Below, piece after piece: positions 8,693-17,727 of a stretch of DNA of 41,525 bases (within the stretch, counting starts at the first letter, position 1; the number at the start of each line of letters is the position of its first letter). The DNA comes from Longimicrobiales bacterium. GTDB lineage: Bacteria > Gemmatimonadota > Gemmatimonadetes > Longimicrobiales > RSA9. The DNA lies in NCBI GenBank assembly GCA_035764935.1, contig DASTYK010000188.1:1-41525 (forward strand), read 5' to 3'. Position numbers and translations under genes: made by a program. Below the pieces are notes generated by a model. That model had not been told where the DNA came from. It ran no database searches and saw nothing but the letters and a program-made list of their open reading frames with translations.

Positions 8693-8773
8693 ACGATATG
8701 CGGATCCCCGTCTGTTCACTACAGCCGCAGCCCGCCGCTGGGCGGGATCGCGCCTTCCGAGCTGGAGATTTCG

Positions 8774-10570
8774 ATGCAAGCCAGCCTCCGTGTTCTCGCT
8801 GTTCTGAGTCTCGCGGCCTGCGCGTCCGCACCACCTGCCGTGCCGGAAGGACCGGCGGGCGCGCCGCCCGTCGCGGAGGAGCCGATGTCCGCGGACGACT
8901 GGGTACAGACCACGCTGGCGGGGATGAGCCTGCGTGAGAAAGTAGGGCAGCTCGTCATGCCGCGCATCTCCGGCGACTACATGGCGGAGGACAGTCGGCG
9001 CTTCGCGCGGGCCCGGAGCTGGGTGACGGACCAGAAGATCGGCGGCGTGATCGTCTCGATCGGCCCACCCTACGAGATCGCCGCGAAGCTGAACGTGCTG
9101 CAGCGCATCTCGGATGTTCCGCTGCTCGTTTCCGCCGACATGGAGCACGGCCCCGGCCAGATCCTGCGGGGCGGCACGGTGCTGCCGTACGGCATCGAGA
9201 CGGGGTCGGCGACGCGCTTCCCGCCGCTGATGGGTATCGGCGCGACGGGCGAGGAGCGCTTCGCACGGGAGCTCGGCCGGATCACGGCGCTCGAGGCGCG
9301 TGCCGCGGGTGTGCACATCGCGTTCGCCCCCGTCGTCGACGTCAACAACAATCCGAACAATCCGATCATCAACGTGCGCAGCTACGGGGCCGACCCGCAG
9401 CTGGTCGCGCGCTTCGGCGTGGCGCACGTCGAGGGGCTGCAGGACAACGGGATGATCGCGACGGTGAAGCACTTCCCGGGACACGGCGACACGGGGCGCG
9501 ACTCGCACATCGAGCCGCTCATGATCAGCGTGGACCGCGCGCGGGCCGAGCAGGTGGAGCTGGTACCGTTCCGAGCGGCCATCGACGCCGGTGTCGGTGC
9601 ATTCATGAGTGCCCACATCGCGTTTCCCGCACTCACCGGCGACAGCATCCCGGCGACGCTGAACCCGAAGCTGCTGCGCGGGCTGCTGCGTGAGGAGTTC
9701 GGCTTCGACGGGCTGATCTTCACGGACGCGCTCGACATGGGTGCGATCGTCCGGGAGTTCTCCGCGGACGATGCACCGGTGCTCGCGCTGGCCGCGGGTG
9801 CCGACATGCTGCTGCAGGTCATGCCCGACGACGTCGAGCGTGTGATCGACTCCGTCGTGCGCGCGGTCGAAGCGGGGCGGCTGCCCATGGCGCAGCTCGA
9901 TGCATCCGTTCGGCGCGTGCTCGAGGCCAAGGCACAGCTCGGACTGCACCACGAGCGGATGGTCGACCTCGACCGGCTCGACAACGTGCTGGCAATCGAC
10001 GAGCACGTGGACATCGCACAGGCCGCGGCTGACCGCTCGATCACGCTCGTGCGCGACGAGGGCAGCCTGGTGCCGCTGCGCGGGCGCGTGCTGAGCGTCG
10101 TGTACAGCGACGACTACGATCCGATGGCGGGCCGCATCTTCCAGCGTGAGCTGTTCGCCGGCAACGACCAGGTCCGGACCGCGCAGCTCGACCGGCGCAG
10201 CAGCGCCGCGGACATTGCCGCGCTGCAGGCGCGTGCGGACAGCTTCGATATCGTCGTGTTCGCCCCGTTCATCTCGGTCGCTGCGTACAAGGGCGGGCTG
10301 GCACTGCCGCCGGAGGTCGCGAATGCCGTGAACGCCATCAGCACGACGACGCCGGTGGTCGTGACGTCGTTCGGGAACCCGTACCTGCTGAGCCAGCTCC
10401 CGGGCGTGCAGGGCTACGTGCTCGCATGGGGTGGCTGGGACGCGCCGCAGCGCGCGGCCGCGCGGGCACTGCTGGGGCAGACGGAGATCACCGGGCGCCT
10501 GCCCATACCGCTGCCGCCGCAGTATCCGATCGGCCACGGGCTTCAGCGCACGAGCGTGAGCACGCAGTGA
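8774..10570 (+). CDS. nagZ: GH3 beta-N-acetylglucosaminidase (NagZ type), lipoprotein
   Basis: The 598-residue protein has a lipobox ('LSLAAC', Cys16). The (beta/alpha)8 GH3 domain (about 45-385) has the NagZ hallmark His-Asp dyad loop 'KHFPGHGDTGRDSH' at 232-245 and the nucleophile Asp318 in 'FTDALDMGA'. A second domain (about 395-595) resembles a GH3 C-terminal alpha-beta sandwich, found in Gram-positive and Bacteroidetes NagZ but not the short E. coli enzyme. It should release non-reducing GlcNAc from wall fragments, alternating with NamZ. The ATG at 8774 has GGAG upstream and begins a good signal peptide; the open frame extends far upstream but overlaps namZ. The stop shares one base with the next start (TGATG). 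Confidence 0.92.
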   Translation: MQASLRVLAVLSLAACASAPPAVPEGPAGAPPVAEEPMSADDWVQTTLAGMSLREKVGQLVMPRISGDYMAEDSRRFARARSWVTDQKIGGVIVSIGPPYEIAAKLNVLQRISDVPLLVSADMEHGPGQILRGGTVLPYGIETGSATRFPPLMGIGATGEERFARELGRITALEARAAGVHIAFAPVVDVNNNPNNPIINVRSYGADPQLVARFGVAHVEGLQDNGMIATVKHFPGHGDTGRDSHIEPLMISVDRARAEQVELVPFRAAIDAGVGAFMSAHIAFPALTGDSIPATLNPKLLRGLLREEFGFDGLIFTDALDMGAIVREFSADDAPVLALAAGADMLLQVMPDDVERVIDSVVRAVEAGRLPMAQLDASVRRVLEAKAQLGLHHERMVDLDRLDNVLAIDEHVDIAQAAADRSITLVRDEGSLVPLRGRVLSVVYSDDYDPMAGRIFQRELFAGNDQVRTAQLDRRSSAADIAALQARADSFDIVVFAPFISVAAYKGGLALPPEVANAVNAISTTTPVVVTSFGNPYLLSQLPGVQGYVLAWGGWDAPQRAAARALLGQTEITGRLPIPLPPQYPIGHGLQRTSVSTQ

Positions 10571-13518
10571 TGAAGCGGAGCGCCGCCCTTCTCGCCCTGG
10601 CCGCTGCGGGCTGCGCATCCGCGCCGCCTGCGCCGGCATCGCCGGTTGCCGCCGACCCGGCGGACCCGACGGTGTGGGTGGAGCAGACGCTCGCCCAGCT
10701 CACGCTGGAAGAGAAGGTCGCGCAGCTCATCGTGACGCGCGTCACCGGCGATTTCACGAACGTCGAATCGCCGGAGTTCGTTCGTGCCGAGTCGCTGGTG
10801 AGCGAGCTCGGCATTGGCGGCATCATCGTCGGCCTCGGCTCGCCGACCGAAACGGCGGTCAAGGTGAACGCGCTGCAGTCGCGCGCGACTCTGCCGCTTC
10901 TCGTGGGGGCGGACCTGGAGTGGGGCTCCGCCATGCGGCTGTGGCGCCCGGTCTACCTGCCGTACACCATCGAGGGGGACGGCGGCACGGCATTCCCCTT
11001 TGCCATGGGTGTTGCTGCGACCGGTGAGCCCGCCCTGGCCGACACCATCGGCCGCATCACGGCCACGGAAGCGCGCGCCGTCGGGATCCACTGGCTGTTC
11101 GCGCCCGTTGCCGACCTGAACACGCACGCAGACAACCCGATCGTCAACATCCGCAGCTTCGGCAGCGACCCGACCGAGGCGGGTGCGTTCGTCGCTGCAT
11201 TCGTGCGCGGTGCAACGCGTGCGGGCGGACTGACGGCGGTCAAACACTTCCCCGGCCACGGCGAAACGAGCACCGACTCGCACGTGTCGCTGCCGCGGCT
11301 CAGCGTCGATCACGCCACGCTCGTGTCCCGCGAGCTCGCGCCTTTCCGTGACGCGATCGCGGCGGGAACCTCCGCAGTGATGATGGGTCACATCGCGGTG
11401 CCCGCTCTTGCCGGCGAGCCGGAACTCCCCGCCACACTGTCGCCGGATGCGATCGCATACCTGCGCGACCGGCTCGAGTTCGACGGCATCATCGTGACGG
11501 ACGCGATGAGCATGGGGGCGCTCGCTACACTGCCGGGCATGAATCCCGGCGAGCTGGCCGTGCGGGCGGTCGAAGCCGGGGTCGACGTGCTGCTGACACC
11601 TCCCGATCCGGAGCGCGCACATGCTGCGGTCGTGGAGGCGGTGCGCAGCGGACGCGTGCCCCAGGCGCGCATCGACGCCGCGGTCCGTCGGATCCTGCAG
11701 GCGAAGGCGCGGCTCGATCTGCACCGTTCGCGCTACGTGGAGCCGGCGCGCGTGAACACCACCGTCGGTTCGGCGGCGCACCTCCGTGCGGCCGAGCGCA
11801 TCGCGGAGCGCTCGATCACGCTGGCACGCGATCCCGATGGGCGCATCCCGGTGGATCCGCGGATGGTGAGCCGGCTGGCGGTGGTCGCGTTCAGTGCGCC
11901 CGAGGACCTGACCGCAGGCCGTGCGTTTGCCGCAGAGCTGCGCGAGATCTACGGCGACGGTGTCGAGTTCGTGCGGCTGGACGAGCAGCGCGACGCGCGC
12001 GCGTTCGACGAGGCGGTGCAGCGCGCCGCCACCGCGGACGCAATCATTTTCGCGCCCTTCCTCATGCCGATCTCGGGACAGGGACATCTCCGGCTGCCGG
12101 AGCGTGCGGAGCAGATCGCCGGGCGGCTGCGCGCGACGGGACGGCCGCTGATCGTCGTCGGCTTCGGCGATCCGTACGCGCCCGCGCGGCTGGGCTCGGA
12201 CGCGCTGCTGCTCGCGTGGCAGCCGCGCTCGCCGATTGCGGAGCGAGCGGCCGCGCGCGCCCTGGCCGGCATTGCACCGATCGATGGACGGCTGCCCGTG
12301 TCGATCGACGGAGCACCGCGCGGCACCGGGCTGGAGCGCGCGGCGCGCAACTACTCGCTGCGGAGTGCTGCGCCGGAAGAGGTCGGCATGGACGCCGCCG
12401 CACTGGAACGCATCGACCGGCTGGTCGAGTTCGCGATCCTGAACGGCGCCGCACCCGGCGCCGCCGTCGCGATCGGGAGGCACGGAAGGCTGGTCAAGCT
12501 GCGCGGCTACGGGCGGCTCGACTGGCGCGACGGCTTCCGCAACGTCACGGACGGCACGATCTACGACCTGGCATCGCTCACCAAGGTCGTTGCGACGACG
12601 GCCGCCGTGATGATGCTTGTCGACGAGGGACGCCTCGACCTGGACGCCCCGATCTCGCGCTACCTGCCCGAATGGAGCAACCGACCGGAACGCCGGTCCG
12701 TCACCGTGCGCAACCTGCTGCTGCACGACTCGGGGCTGCCCGCCTGGGCGCCGCTGCACAACGAGGGGCGCGGTCGCGCAGATTACCGCGAGAACATCGC
12801 CGGACTGCGGCTGAACTCGACACCGGGCGAGCGCACGGTCTACAGCGACCTCGGCTTCATCCTGCTCGCGATGATCGTCGAGGAGATCGCGGGCGCACCG
12901 CTGGACGAGTTCGTCGAGCAGCGGCTTTTCGAGCCGCTGGGAATGATCGATACCGGCTTCAATCCACTGGGCTGGGACATCCGCAGCGGTGCAGCCGATG
13001 ACGCGATGACGATGCTCGGCCGCATCGCGCCGACCGAGCGGACCGGCAGCACGGCCGACGGCTTCATCCACGGCATGGTGCACGACGAGAACGCACGCGG
13101 CCTTGGCGGTGTCGCCGGTCATGCGGGCCTGTTCTCGACTGCACGCGACCTCGCCATCTTCGCGCAGATGCTGCTGAACGGCGGCTGGTACGACGGCCGC
13201 CGCTACATCGATCCGGCGACGGTCGATCGCTTCACGCGCCGCTTCGGCGCGCAGAGCACGCGCGGACTCGGCTGGGACACACCCGGCGAGACGATCTCCG
13301 CCGGCGAGTACTTCTCCTGGTCGTCCTTCGGTCACACCGGCTTCACCGGCACGAGCATGTGGATCGACCGTGAGCGCGACGTGTTCGTCATCCTGCTGAC
13401 CAACCGGGTGAACCCGTCACGCCACAACCAGCGCCACAACGCGCTGCGCCGCCAGCTCGCCGACGCGGTGCAGCGTGCGATCGTCGACATGCCCGTCCCT
13501 CCCCGCAGAATGCGTTGA
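10570..13518 (+). CDS. NagZ-type GH3 glycosidase fused to an AmpC/AmiE-like serine hydrolase, lipoprotein
   Basis: The 982-residue lipoprotein (lipobox 'LAAAGC', Cys15) has three parts. A GH3 catalytic domain (about 35-390) has 'KHFPGHGETSTDSH' at 225-238 and nucleophile Asp311 in 'VTDAMSMGA'. A GH3 C-terminal domain spans about 400-595. A class C beta-lactamase/penicillin-binding-protein fold (about 605-975) has SLTK at 669-672, YSD at 758-760 and HTG at 922-924. In B. subtilis the amidase AmiE, a beta-lactamase-fold enzyme, removes the stem peptide from MurNAc and NagZ removes GlcNAc; here both roles may sit in one chain. All GH3 catalytic residues are present, so it is not a decayed copy of the preceding gene. 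Translation is coupled to that gene by a 1-base overlap. Confidence 0.92.
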   Translation: MKRSAALLALAAAGCASAPPAPASPVAADPADPTVWVEQTLAQLTLEEKVAQLIVTRVTGDFTNVESPEFVRAESLVSELGIGGIIVGLGSPTETAVKVNALQSRATLPLLVGADLEWGSAMRLWRPVYLPYTIEGDGGTAFPFAMGVAATGEPALADTIGRITATEARAVGIHWLFAPVADLNTHADNPIVNIRSFGSDPTEAGAFVAAFVRGATRAGGLTAVKHFPGHGETSTDSHVSLPRLSVDHATLVSRELAPFRDAIAAGTSAVMMGHIAVPALAGEPELPATLSPDAIAYLRDRLEFDGIIVTDAMSMGALATLPGMNPGELAVRAVEAGVDVLLTPPDPERAHAAVVEAVRSGRVPQARIDAAVRRILQAKARLDLHRSRYVEPARVNTTVGSAAHLRAAERIAERSITLARDPDGRIPVDPRMVSRLAVVAFSAPEDLTAGRAFAAELREIYGDGVEFVRLDEQRDARAFDEAVQRAATADAIIFAPFLMPISGQGHLRLPERAEQIAGRLRATGRPLIVVGFGDPYAPARLGSDALLLAWQPRSPIAERAAARALAGIAPIDGRLPVSIDGAPRGTGLERAARNYSLRSAAPEEVGMDAAALERIDRLVEFAILNGAAPGAAVAIGRHGRLVKLRGYGRLDWRDGFRNVTDGTIYDLASLTKVVATTAAVMMLVDEGRLDLDAPISRYLPEWSNRPERRSVTVRNLLLHDSGLPAWAPLHNEGRGRADYRENIAGLRLNSTPGERTVYSDLGFILLAMIVEEIAGAPLDEFVEQRLFEPLGMIDTGFNPLGWDIRSGAADDAMTMLGRIAPTERTGSTADGFIHGMVHDENARGLGGVAGHAGLFSTARDLAIFAQMLLNGGWYDGRRYIDPATVDRFTRRFGAQSTRGLGWDTPGETISAGEYFSWSSFGHTGFTGTSMWIDRERDVFVILLTNRVNPSRHNQRHNALRRQLADAVQRAIVDMPVPPRRMR

Positions 13519-13537
13519 CCCTCTTTACGGAGCGAAT

Positions 13538-15316
13538 GTGCAACCGCTCGACTGGATGATCGTCGCGGCGTACTTCCTCGTGTCCGCCGCCATCGGCCTC
13601 GCCTACACGCGGCGCGCAGGAAAGAACGTCTCCGAGTTCTTCGTCTCCGGCCGCTCGCTGCCATGGTGGCTCGCCGGAACGTCCATGGTCGCCACGACGT
13701 TCGCTGCGGATACGCCGCTGGCCGTGGCCGGCATGGTCGGCAGCAACGGCGTCGCGGGGAACTGGCTGTGGTGGAACATGGTGATGAGCGGCATGCTCAC
13801 GGTGTTCTTCTACGCGCACCTGTGGCGCCGCGCCGGCGTGCTCACCGACGTCGAGTTCACCGAGATCCGCTACAGCGGCAAGCCCGCGGCGATCCTGCGC
13901 GCCTTCCGCGCGCTCTACATGGCCCTGCCGATCAACCTGATCATCATCGGCTGGGTCAACCTCGCGATGCTCAAGATCCTCGAGGTCGTGATCGGCATCG
14001 ACCCGGTGCCGGCGTTCATCCTCATGTTCGTCGTGACGATGCTGTACTCCGCGCTCGCAGGGTTGTGGGGCGTGGTCGTCACCGACTTCGTGCAGTTCTT
14101 CATCGCCATGGCGGGCTCCATTGCGCTCGCGATCTTCGCGGTCAACGCGGTCGGCGGCATCGACGGACTCGTCGCGCGCCTGCCGGAGCACTACGGCTCC
14201 GCGGAAGCGGCCCTTTCGATCCTGCCGCAGCGCGACTCCGCCTGGATGCCGATCACTGCGTTCCTCGCCTACCTCGGCGTGCAGTGGTGGGCGACCTCGT
14301 ACCCAGGGTCGGAGCCGGGCGGCGGCGGCTACGTCGCGCAGCGCATCTTCAGCTCGCGCACGGAGCGCGACGGCGTGCTTGCGACGCTCTGGTTCAACGT
14401 CGCGCACTTCGCGCTGCGGCCGTGGCCGTGGATCCTCACCGCGCTCGCAGTCGTGCTGCTGTATCCGGGGGAAGAGCCGGCGACGGCGTACCTGCGGAGC
14501 GTCGTGGACCTGCTGCCGACGGGCCTCAAGGGACTCATGGTCGCGGCATTCGCTGCCGCATACATGTCGACCATCGCGACGCAGCTCAACTGGGGCGCGT
14601 CGTACCTGATCAACGACCTGTACCTGCGTTTCGTCGAGCCGGACGCGCCGGACAGGAAGGTCGTGCGCTTCTCGCGGCTCGCCACGGCCGTCATCTTCCT
14701 GCTCTCGGCGCTGGTCACGTACTGGCTGCACCGCGCCGGCTCCATCGAAGGCGCCTGGCGCATCATCATCGCGATCGGCGCGGGCACCGGGCTCGTCTAC
14801 ATCCTCCGCTGGTACTGGTGGCGCATCAGCGCGTGGAGCGAGATCTCGGCGATGGGCGCCGCACTCGTCACGTTCATCGTGCTCACCGTGTTCGGCGTCT
14901 TCGACCCGACCGACGTCCTGGAGGGCGCGTACCTGATGCTGACGACCACGGTCGTCACGACGATCGTGTGGGTCGCGGTCACGCTGCTCACGCCGCCGAC
15001 CCCGGACGAGACACTGGACGCGTTCTATGAGCGCGTGCGGCCAGGCGGCGCAGGCTGGCGCCACGTCGCGCAGCGGCTCGGCCATGGCGACGAGCCGATC
15101 GCCGGCGGCGCACTGAGCTGGGTGAACTGGATTGCGGGCGTCGTGAGCGTCTACGCGACGTTGTTCGGCTCTGGCCGGCTGCTCTTCGGCTCCTACGTCC
15201 CGGCGCTCCTCTGGCTCGGCCTCGCAGGACTCTGCTTCTGGTGGATCAGCCGCTCGCTCCGAGAGTCGGGAATCGCGCGCGAGCCCGCGGAAGTCCACAC
15301 CAGCAGGGTCGGCTGA
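13538..15316 (+). CDS. Sodium:solute symporter (SSS) family transporter, first of a tandem pair
   Basis: The 592-residue integral membrane protein starts at GTG 13538, with GGAG 5 bases before it; this gives 'MQPLDWMIVAAYFLVSAAIG', a proper first helix. Family marks are 'FFVSGRSLPWWLAGTSMVATT' after helix 1, 'ALAGLWGVVVTDFVQFF', and 'GLMVAAFAAAYMSTIATQLNWG' (the conserved sodium-site helix). It is longer than the next gene by a C-terminal region with extra helices. SSS proteins import sugars, amino acids or vitamins with sodium. Nineteen bases after the NagZ fusion gene, it is a good candidate for importing GlcNAc, MurNAc or a muropeptide (inference). Confidence 0.88.
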   Translation: MQPLDWMIVAAYFLVSAAIGLAYTRRAGKNVSEFFVSGRSLPWWLAGTSMVATTFAADTPLAVAGMVGSNGVAGNWLWWNMVMSGMLTVFFYAHLWRRAGVLTDVEFTEIRYSGKPAAILRAFRALYMALPINLIIIGWVNLAMLKILEVVIGIDPVPAFILMFVVTMLYSALAGLWGVVVTDFVQFFIAMAGSIALAIFAVNAVGGIDGLVARLPEHYGSAEAALSILPQRDSAWMPITAFLAYLGVQWWATSYPGSEPGGGGYVAQRIFSSRTERDGVLATLWFNVAHFALRPWPWILTALAVVLLYPGEEPATAYLRSVVDLLPTGLKGLMVAAFAAAYMSTIATQLNWGASYLINDLYLRFVEPDAPDRKVVRFSRLATAVIFLLSALVTYWLHRAGSIEGAWRIIIAIGAGTGLVYILRWYWWRISAWSEISAMGAALVTFIVLTVFGVFDPTDVLEGAYLMLTTTVVTTIVWVAVTLLTPPTPDETLDAFYERVRPGGAGWRHVAQRLGHGDEPIAGGALSWVNWIAGVVSVYATLFGSGRLLFGSYVPALLWLGLAGLCFWWISRSLRESGIAREPAEVHTSRVG

Positions 15317-15319
15317 TCG

Positions 15320-16804
15320 ATGCATCCGGCATTCACGACACTCGACATCGTTGTCCTCGTCGCCTACATCCTGGGCGTCACGGCTCTCGGCACCTGGCTC
15401 GGCCGCCGCCAGACGGGCGCCCGCGACTACTTCCTGGCGGGGCACGGGATCCCCTGGTGGGCGATCTGCTTTTCCGTCGTCGCGACCGAGACCAGCGCGC
15501 TCACGTTCATCTCGGCACCCGCCACGTCCTATACGAGCGACTTCTGGTTCCTGCAGCTCGTGCTCGGCTACCTGGTCGGACGTATCCTGGTGGCCACCGT
15601 GCTGTTGCCGCGCTACTTCAAGGGGCAGCTCGAGACTGCGTACGCCCTGCTCGGTGACCGCTTCGGCGCACGCACGCGCCGCTTCACCTCGATCATCTTC
15701 ATGGTGACGCGGGCATTCGCTGACAGCATCCGCGTGTTTGCAGCGGCGATTCCGATCCAGCTCGTGACCGGCATGAGCTACACGCAGTCCATCATCATCG
15801 CCGGCATCTTCACGGTCATCTATACGTACCACGGCGGGCTCAAGGCGGTGGTCTGGGTGGACGTCGTGCAGATGTTCCTGTACGTGCTCGGCGGCGTGGC
15901 CGCACTGGTCGTGCTGGCAGGCCTGGTCCCTGGCGGAATCGGCGGGATCGTGGACGCCGGCATGGCCGCGGACAAGTTCCGCATCATCCATCTCGAGGGC
16001 GGGTTCGCGAGCGCGCGCTGGCTGCTGACCGGGCTCGTCGGCGGCGCCTTCCTTTCCATGGCGTCGCACGGTGTCGACCACATCATCGTGCAGCGGCTGC
16101 TCGCGTCGAAGAACCTGCGGGACGCGCAGAAGGCGGTCGTCGGCAGTGGTGTGCTCGTGGTCCTGCAGTTCGCGCTGTTCCTGTTCGTCGGCGTCGGACT
16201 GTTCGCCTACTACGGCGGTCGCGAGTTCGGCACGCCAGACGAGATCTTCCCGCTGTTCATCGTGGAAGGCCTGCCGCCCGGCCTGTCCGGCCTGATCGTC
16301 GCCGGCATCCTCGCTGCCATGATGTCCACGGTGTCCTCGTCGCTGAATTCGCTTGCGTCCGCGACCACGCATGACATCTATGCGCCGCTCACGGGCAACC
16401 GCGACGAGGAGCACCTGATGCGCATGGGCAAGCGCTTCACCCTGCTCTGGGCCGCGATCCTCATCGGCGGCGCGCTCCTGTTCCAGCTCGTGCAGCAGGG
16501 CACGCCAATCGTGGTGATCGCGCTGCAGATCGCATCCTTCACGTATGGCGGCCTGCTGGGCGGCTTCCTGCTCGCCGTGCTCTCGAAGCGTGCGGGCGAG
16601 CGCGACGCGATTCTCGGCATCAGCGTCGCCATCGCGCTGCTGTTCCTGCTCTGGGCGGCGCAGCAGTTCGAGCTGATCCCCCGGCTGGTCGATCCGCTCT
16701 GGTTCTCGCTGCTCGGCTCGATCATCGTGCTCGTCGTCGGTGGCATCAGTGCAGCCCGACGGCCTGACACGATCCATGCAGGAGCTTCATCGCATGAGGG
16801 GTGA
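15320..16804 (+). CDS. Sodium:solute symporter (SSS) family transporter, second of a tandem pair
   Basis: The 494-residue membrane protein begins 'MHPAFTTLDIVVLVAYILGV', followed by 'DYFLAGHGIPWWAICFSVVATETSALTF', the classic SSS start. It later has 'YTYHGGLKAVVWVDVVQMFLY', 'HGVDHIIVQRLLASKN' and 'GLIVAGILAAMMSTVSSSLNSLAS', all strong SSS/sodium-galactose-transporter-like marks including the sodium-site Ser pair. It starts 3 bases after the first symporter and overlaps the kinase gene by 11 bases. The two symporters are clearly diverged, which suggests different substrates, for example GlcNAc and MurNAc (inference). Confidence 0.9.
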   Translation: MHPAFTTLDIVVLVAYILGVTALGTWLGRRQTGARDYFLAGHGIPWWAICFSVVATETSALTFISAPATSYTSDFWFLQLVLGYLVGRILVATVLLPRYFKGQLETAYALLGDRFGARTRRFTSIIFMVTRAFADSIRVFAAAIPIQLVTGMSYTQSIIIAGIFTVIYTYHGGLKAVVWVDVVQMFLYVLGGVAALVVLAGLVPGGIGGIVDAGMAADKFRIIHLEGGFASARWLLTGLVGGAFLSMASHGVDHIIVQRLLASKNLRDAQKAVVGSGVLVVLQFALFLFVGVGLFAYYGGREFGTPDEIFPLFIVEGLPPGLSGLIVAGILAAMMSTVSSSLNSLASATTHDIYAPLTGNRDEEHLMRMGKRFTLLWAAILIGGALLFQLVQQGTPIVVIALQIASFTYGGLLGGFLLAVLSKRAGERDAILGISVAIALLFLLWAAQQFELIPRLVDPLWFSLLGSIIVLVVGGISAARRPDTIHAGASSHEG

Positions 16805-17717
16805 GCGGTTCATCGTCGGCATCGACGGCGGCGCGACCCACACCACCGCCGTCGTCATCGACGAGGATGGAAACGAGCGGGCCCGACTCGAGGGTGGCCC
16901 CGGCATCGTGAACCCCGCCGATCCGTCGGCCTGCGTCGGACGGCTCGCGGTGCTTGCGCGCAGCGCCATCGCTGCCGCTGACACGTTCGCGCCGGTGCAC
17001 GCGCTCTGCTGTGCCCTCGCGGGAGCCGGTCGTGCCGAGCTGCGCGAGATCGTGCGCGCCGAGCTGGTCCGCGAGCAGGTCGCACGTCACGTGACGATCA
17101 CCACGGACGCGGAGGCTGCACTGGCCGACGCGTTCGGCGAGGAGCCCGGGATCCTGCTGATCGCGGGGACCGGCTCGATCGCATGGGGCCGGGCCGAGGA
17201 CGGCCGGCTCATCCGGTGTGGCGGCTGGGGCGCGCTGCTCGGCGACGAGGGGAGCGGCTACGGCCTGGGTCTCGGCGCACTGCGCTCGGCAGCGCGCGCT
17301 GCGGATGGCCGGGGTCCGTCGACCGACCTGCACGAGGCGATCATCGCGGAGCTCGGCCTCGACCGGCCGCAGGCACTGATCGAGTGGGCTGCACGCGCCG
17401 GCAAGGAGCAGGTCGCGGCGCTCGCGCCGCTGGTGCTGCGCCAGGCGGATGCCGGTGACGAGGCCGCCGTCGCTCTGCGCGACGACGCGGCGCATGCCCT
17501 GGCCGAGCATGTCGTGGTGCTGCACGAGCGGCTGGCGCCGTGGAAGACGGCACCCGAGCTGGCACTGGCAGGAGGCCTCGCTCGGCCGGGCGGACCGTTG
17601 CGGGCCGCGATCTGCGCTGCACTGGAGCAAACCGGACTCGAGTACCGCCTGCACGAGCGGACGATCGACGCCGCGCGCGGCGCCACCCGCCTCGCGCGTG
17701 TTCCGCTCGGCGCGTAG
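16794..17717 (+). CDS. BadF/BadG/BcrA/BcrD-family ATPase, probable N-acetylglucosamine/N-acetylmuramic acid kinase
   Basis: The 307-residue protein has the ASKHA-fold phosphate loops 'FIVGIDGGATHTTAVV' at the N-terminus and 'LLIAGTGSIAWG' near residue 125, then 'GGWGALLGDEGSGYGLG', typical of GlcNAc kinases and Clostridium MurK in this family. The start at ATG 16794 is chosen for its GGAG 9 bases upstream and because it begins right at the first fold strand; an in-frame ATG at 16776 is possible. It overlaps the symporter gene by 11 bases. By context it phosphorylates imported amino sugars. The MurNAc-6-phosphate etherase MurQ that would be needed next is not in this window. Confidence 0.87.
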   Translation: MRGERFIVGIDGGATHTTAVVIDEDGNERARLEGGPGIVNPADPSACVGRLAVLARSAIAAADTFAPVHALCCALAGAGRAELREIVRAELVREQVARHVTITTDAEAALADAFGEEPGILLIAGTGSIAWGRAEDGRLIRCGGWGALLGDEGSGYGLGLGALRSAARAADGRGPSTDLHEAIIAELGLDRPQALIEWAARAGKEQVAALAPLVLRQADAGDEAAVALRDDAAHALAEHVVVLHERLAPWKTAPELALAGGLARPGGPLRAAICAALEQTGLEYRLHERTIDAARGATRLARVPLGA

Positions 17718-17727
17718 TATCCGCGCC

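Noticed and set aside
7442-8773. N-terminal extension of the first NagZ frame
   Set aside because: The open frame continues far upstream, but it is antisense to namZ and the lipoprotein signal with its ribosome binding site fixes the start at 8774.
13388-16777. 1129-residue open frame on the minus strand
   Set aside because: It lies antisense to three well-supported genes and its His/Asp/Arg-rich sequence is the usual reflection of GC-rich codons; no domain is visible. The same holds for the minus-strand frames at 2933-4948 and 10543-13335.
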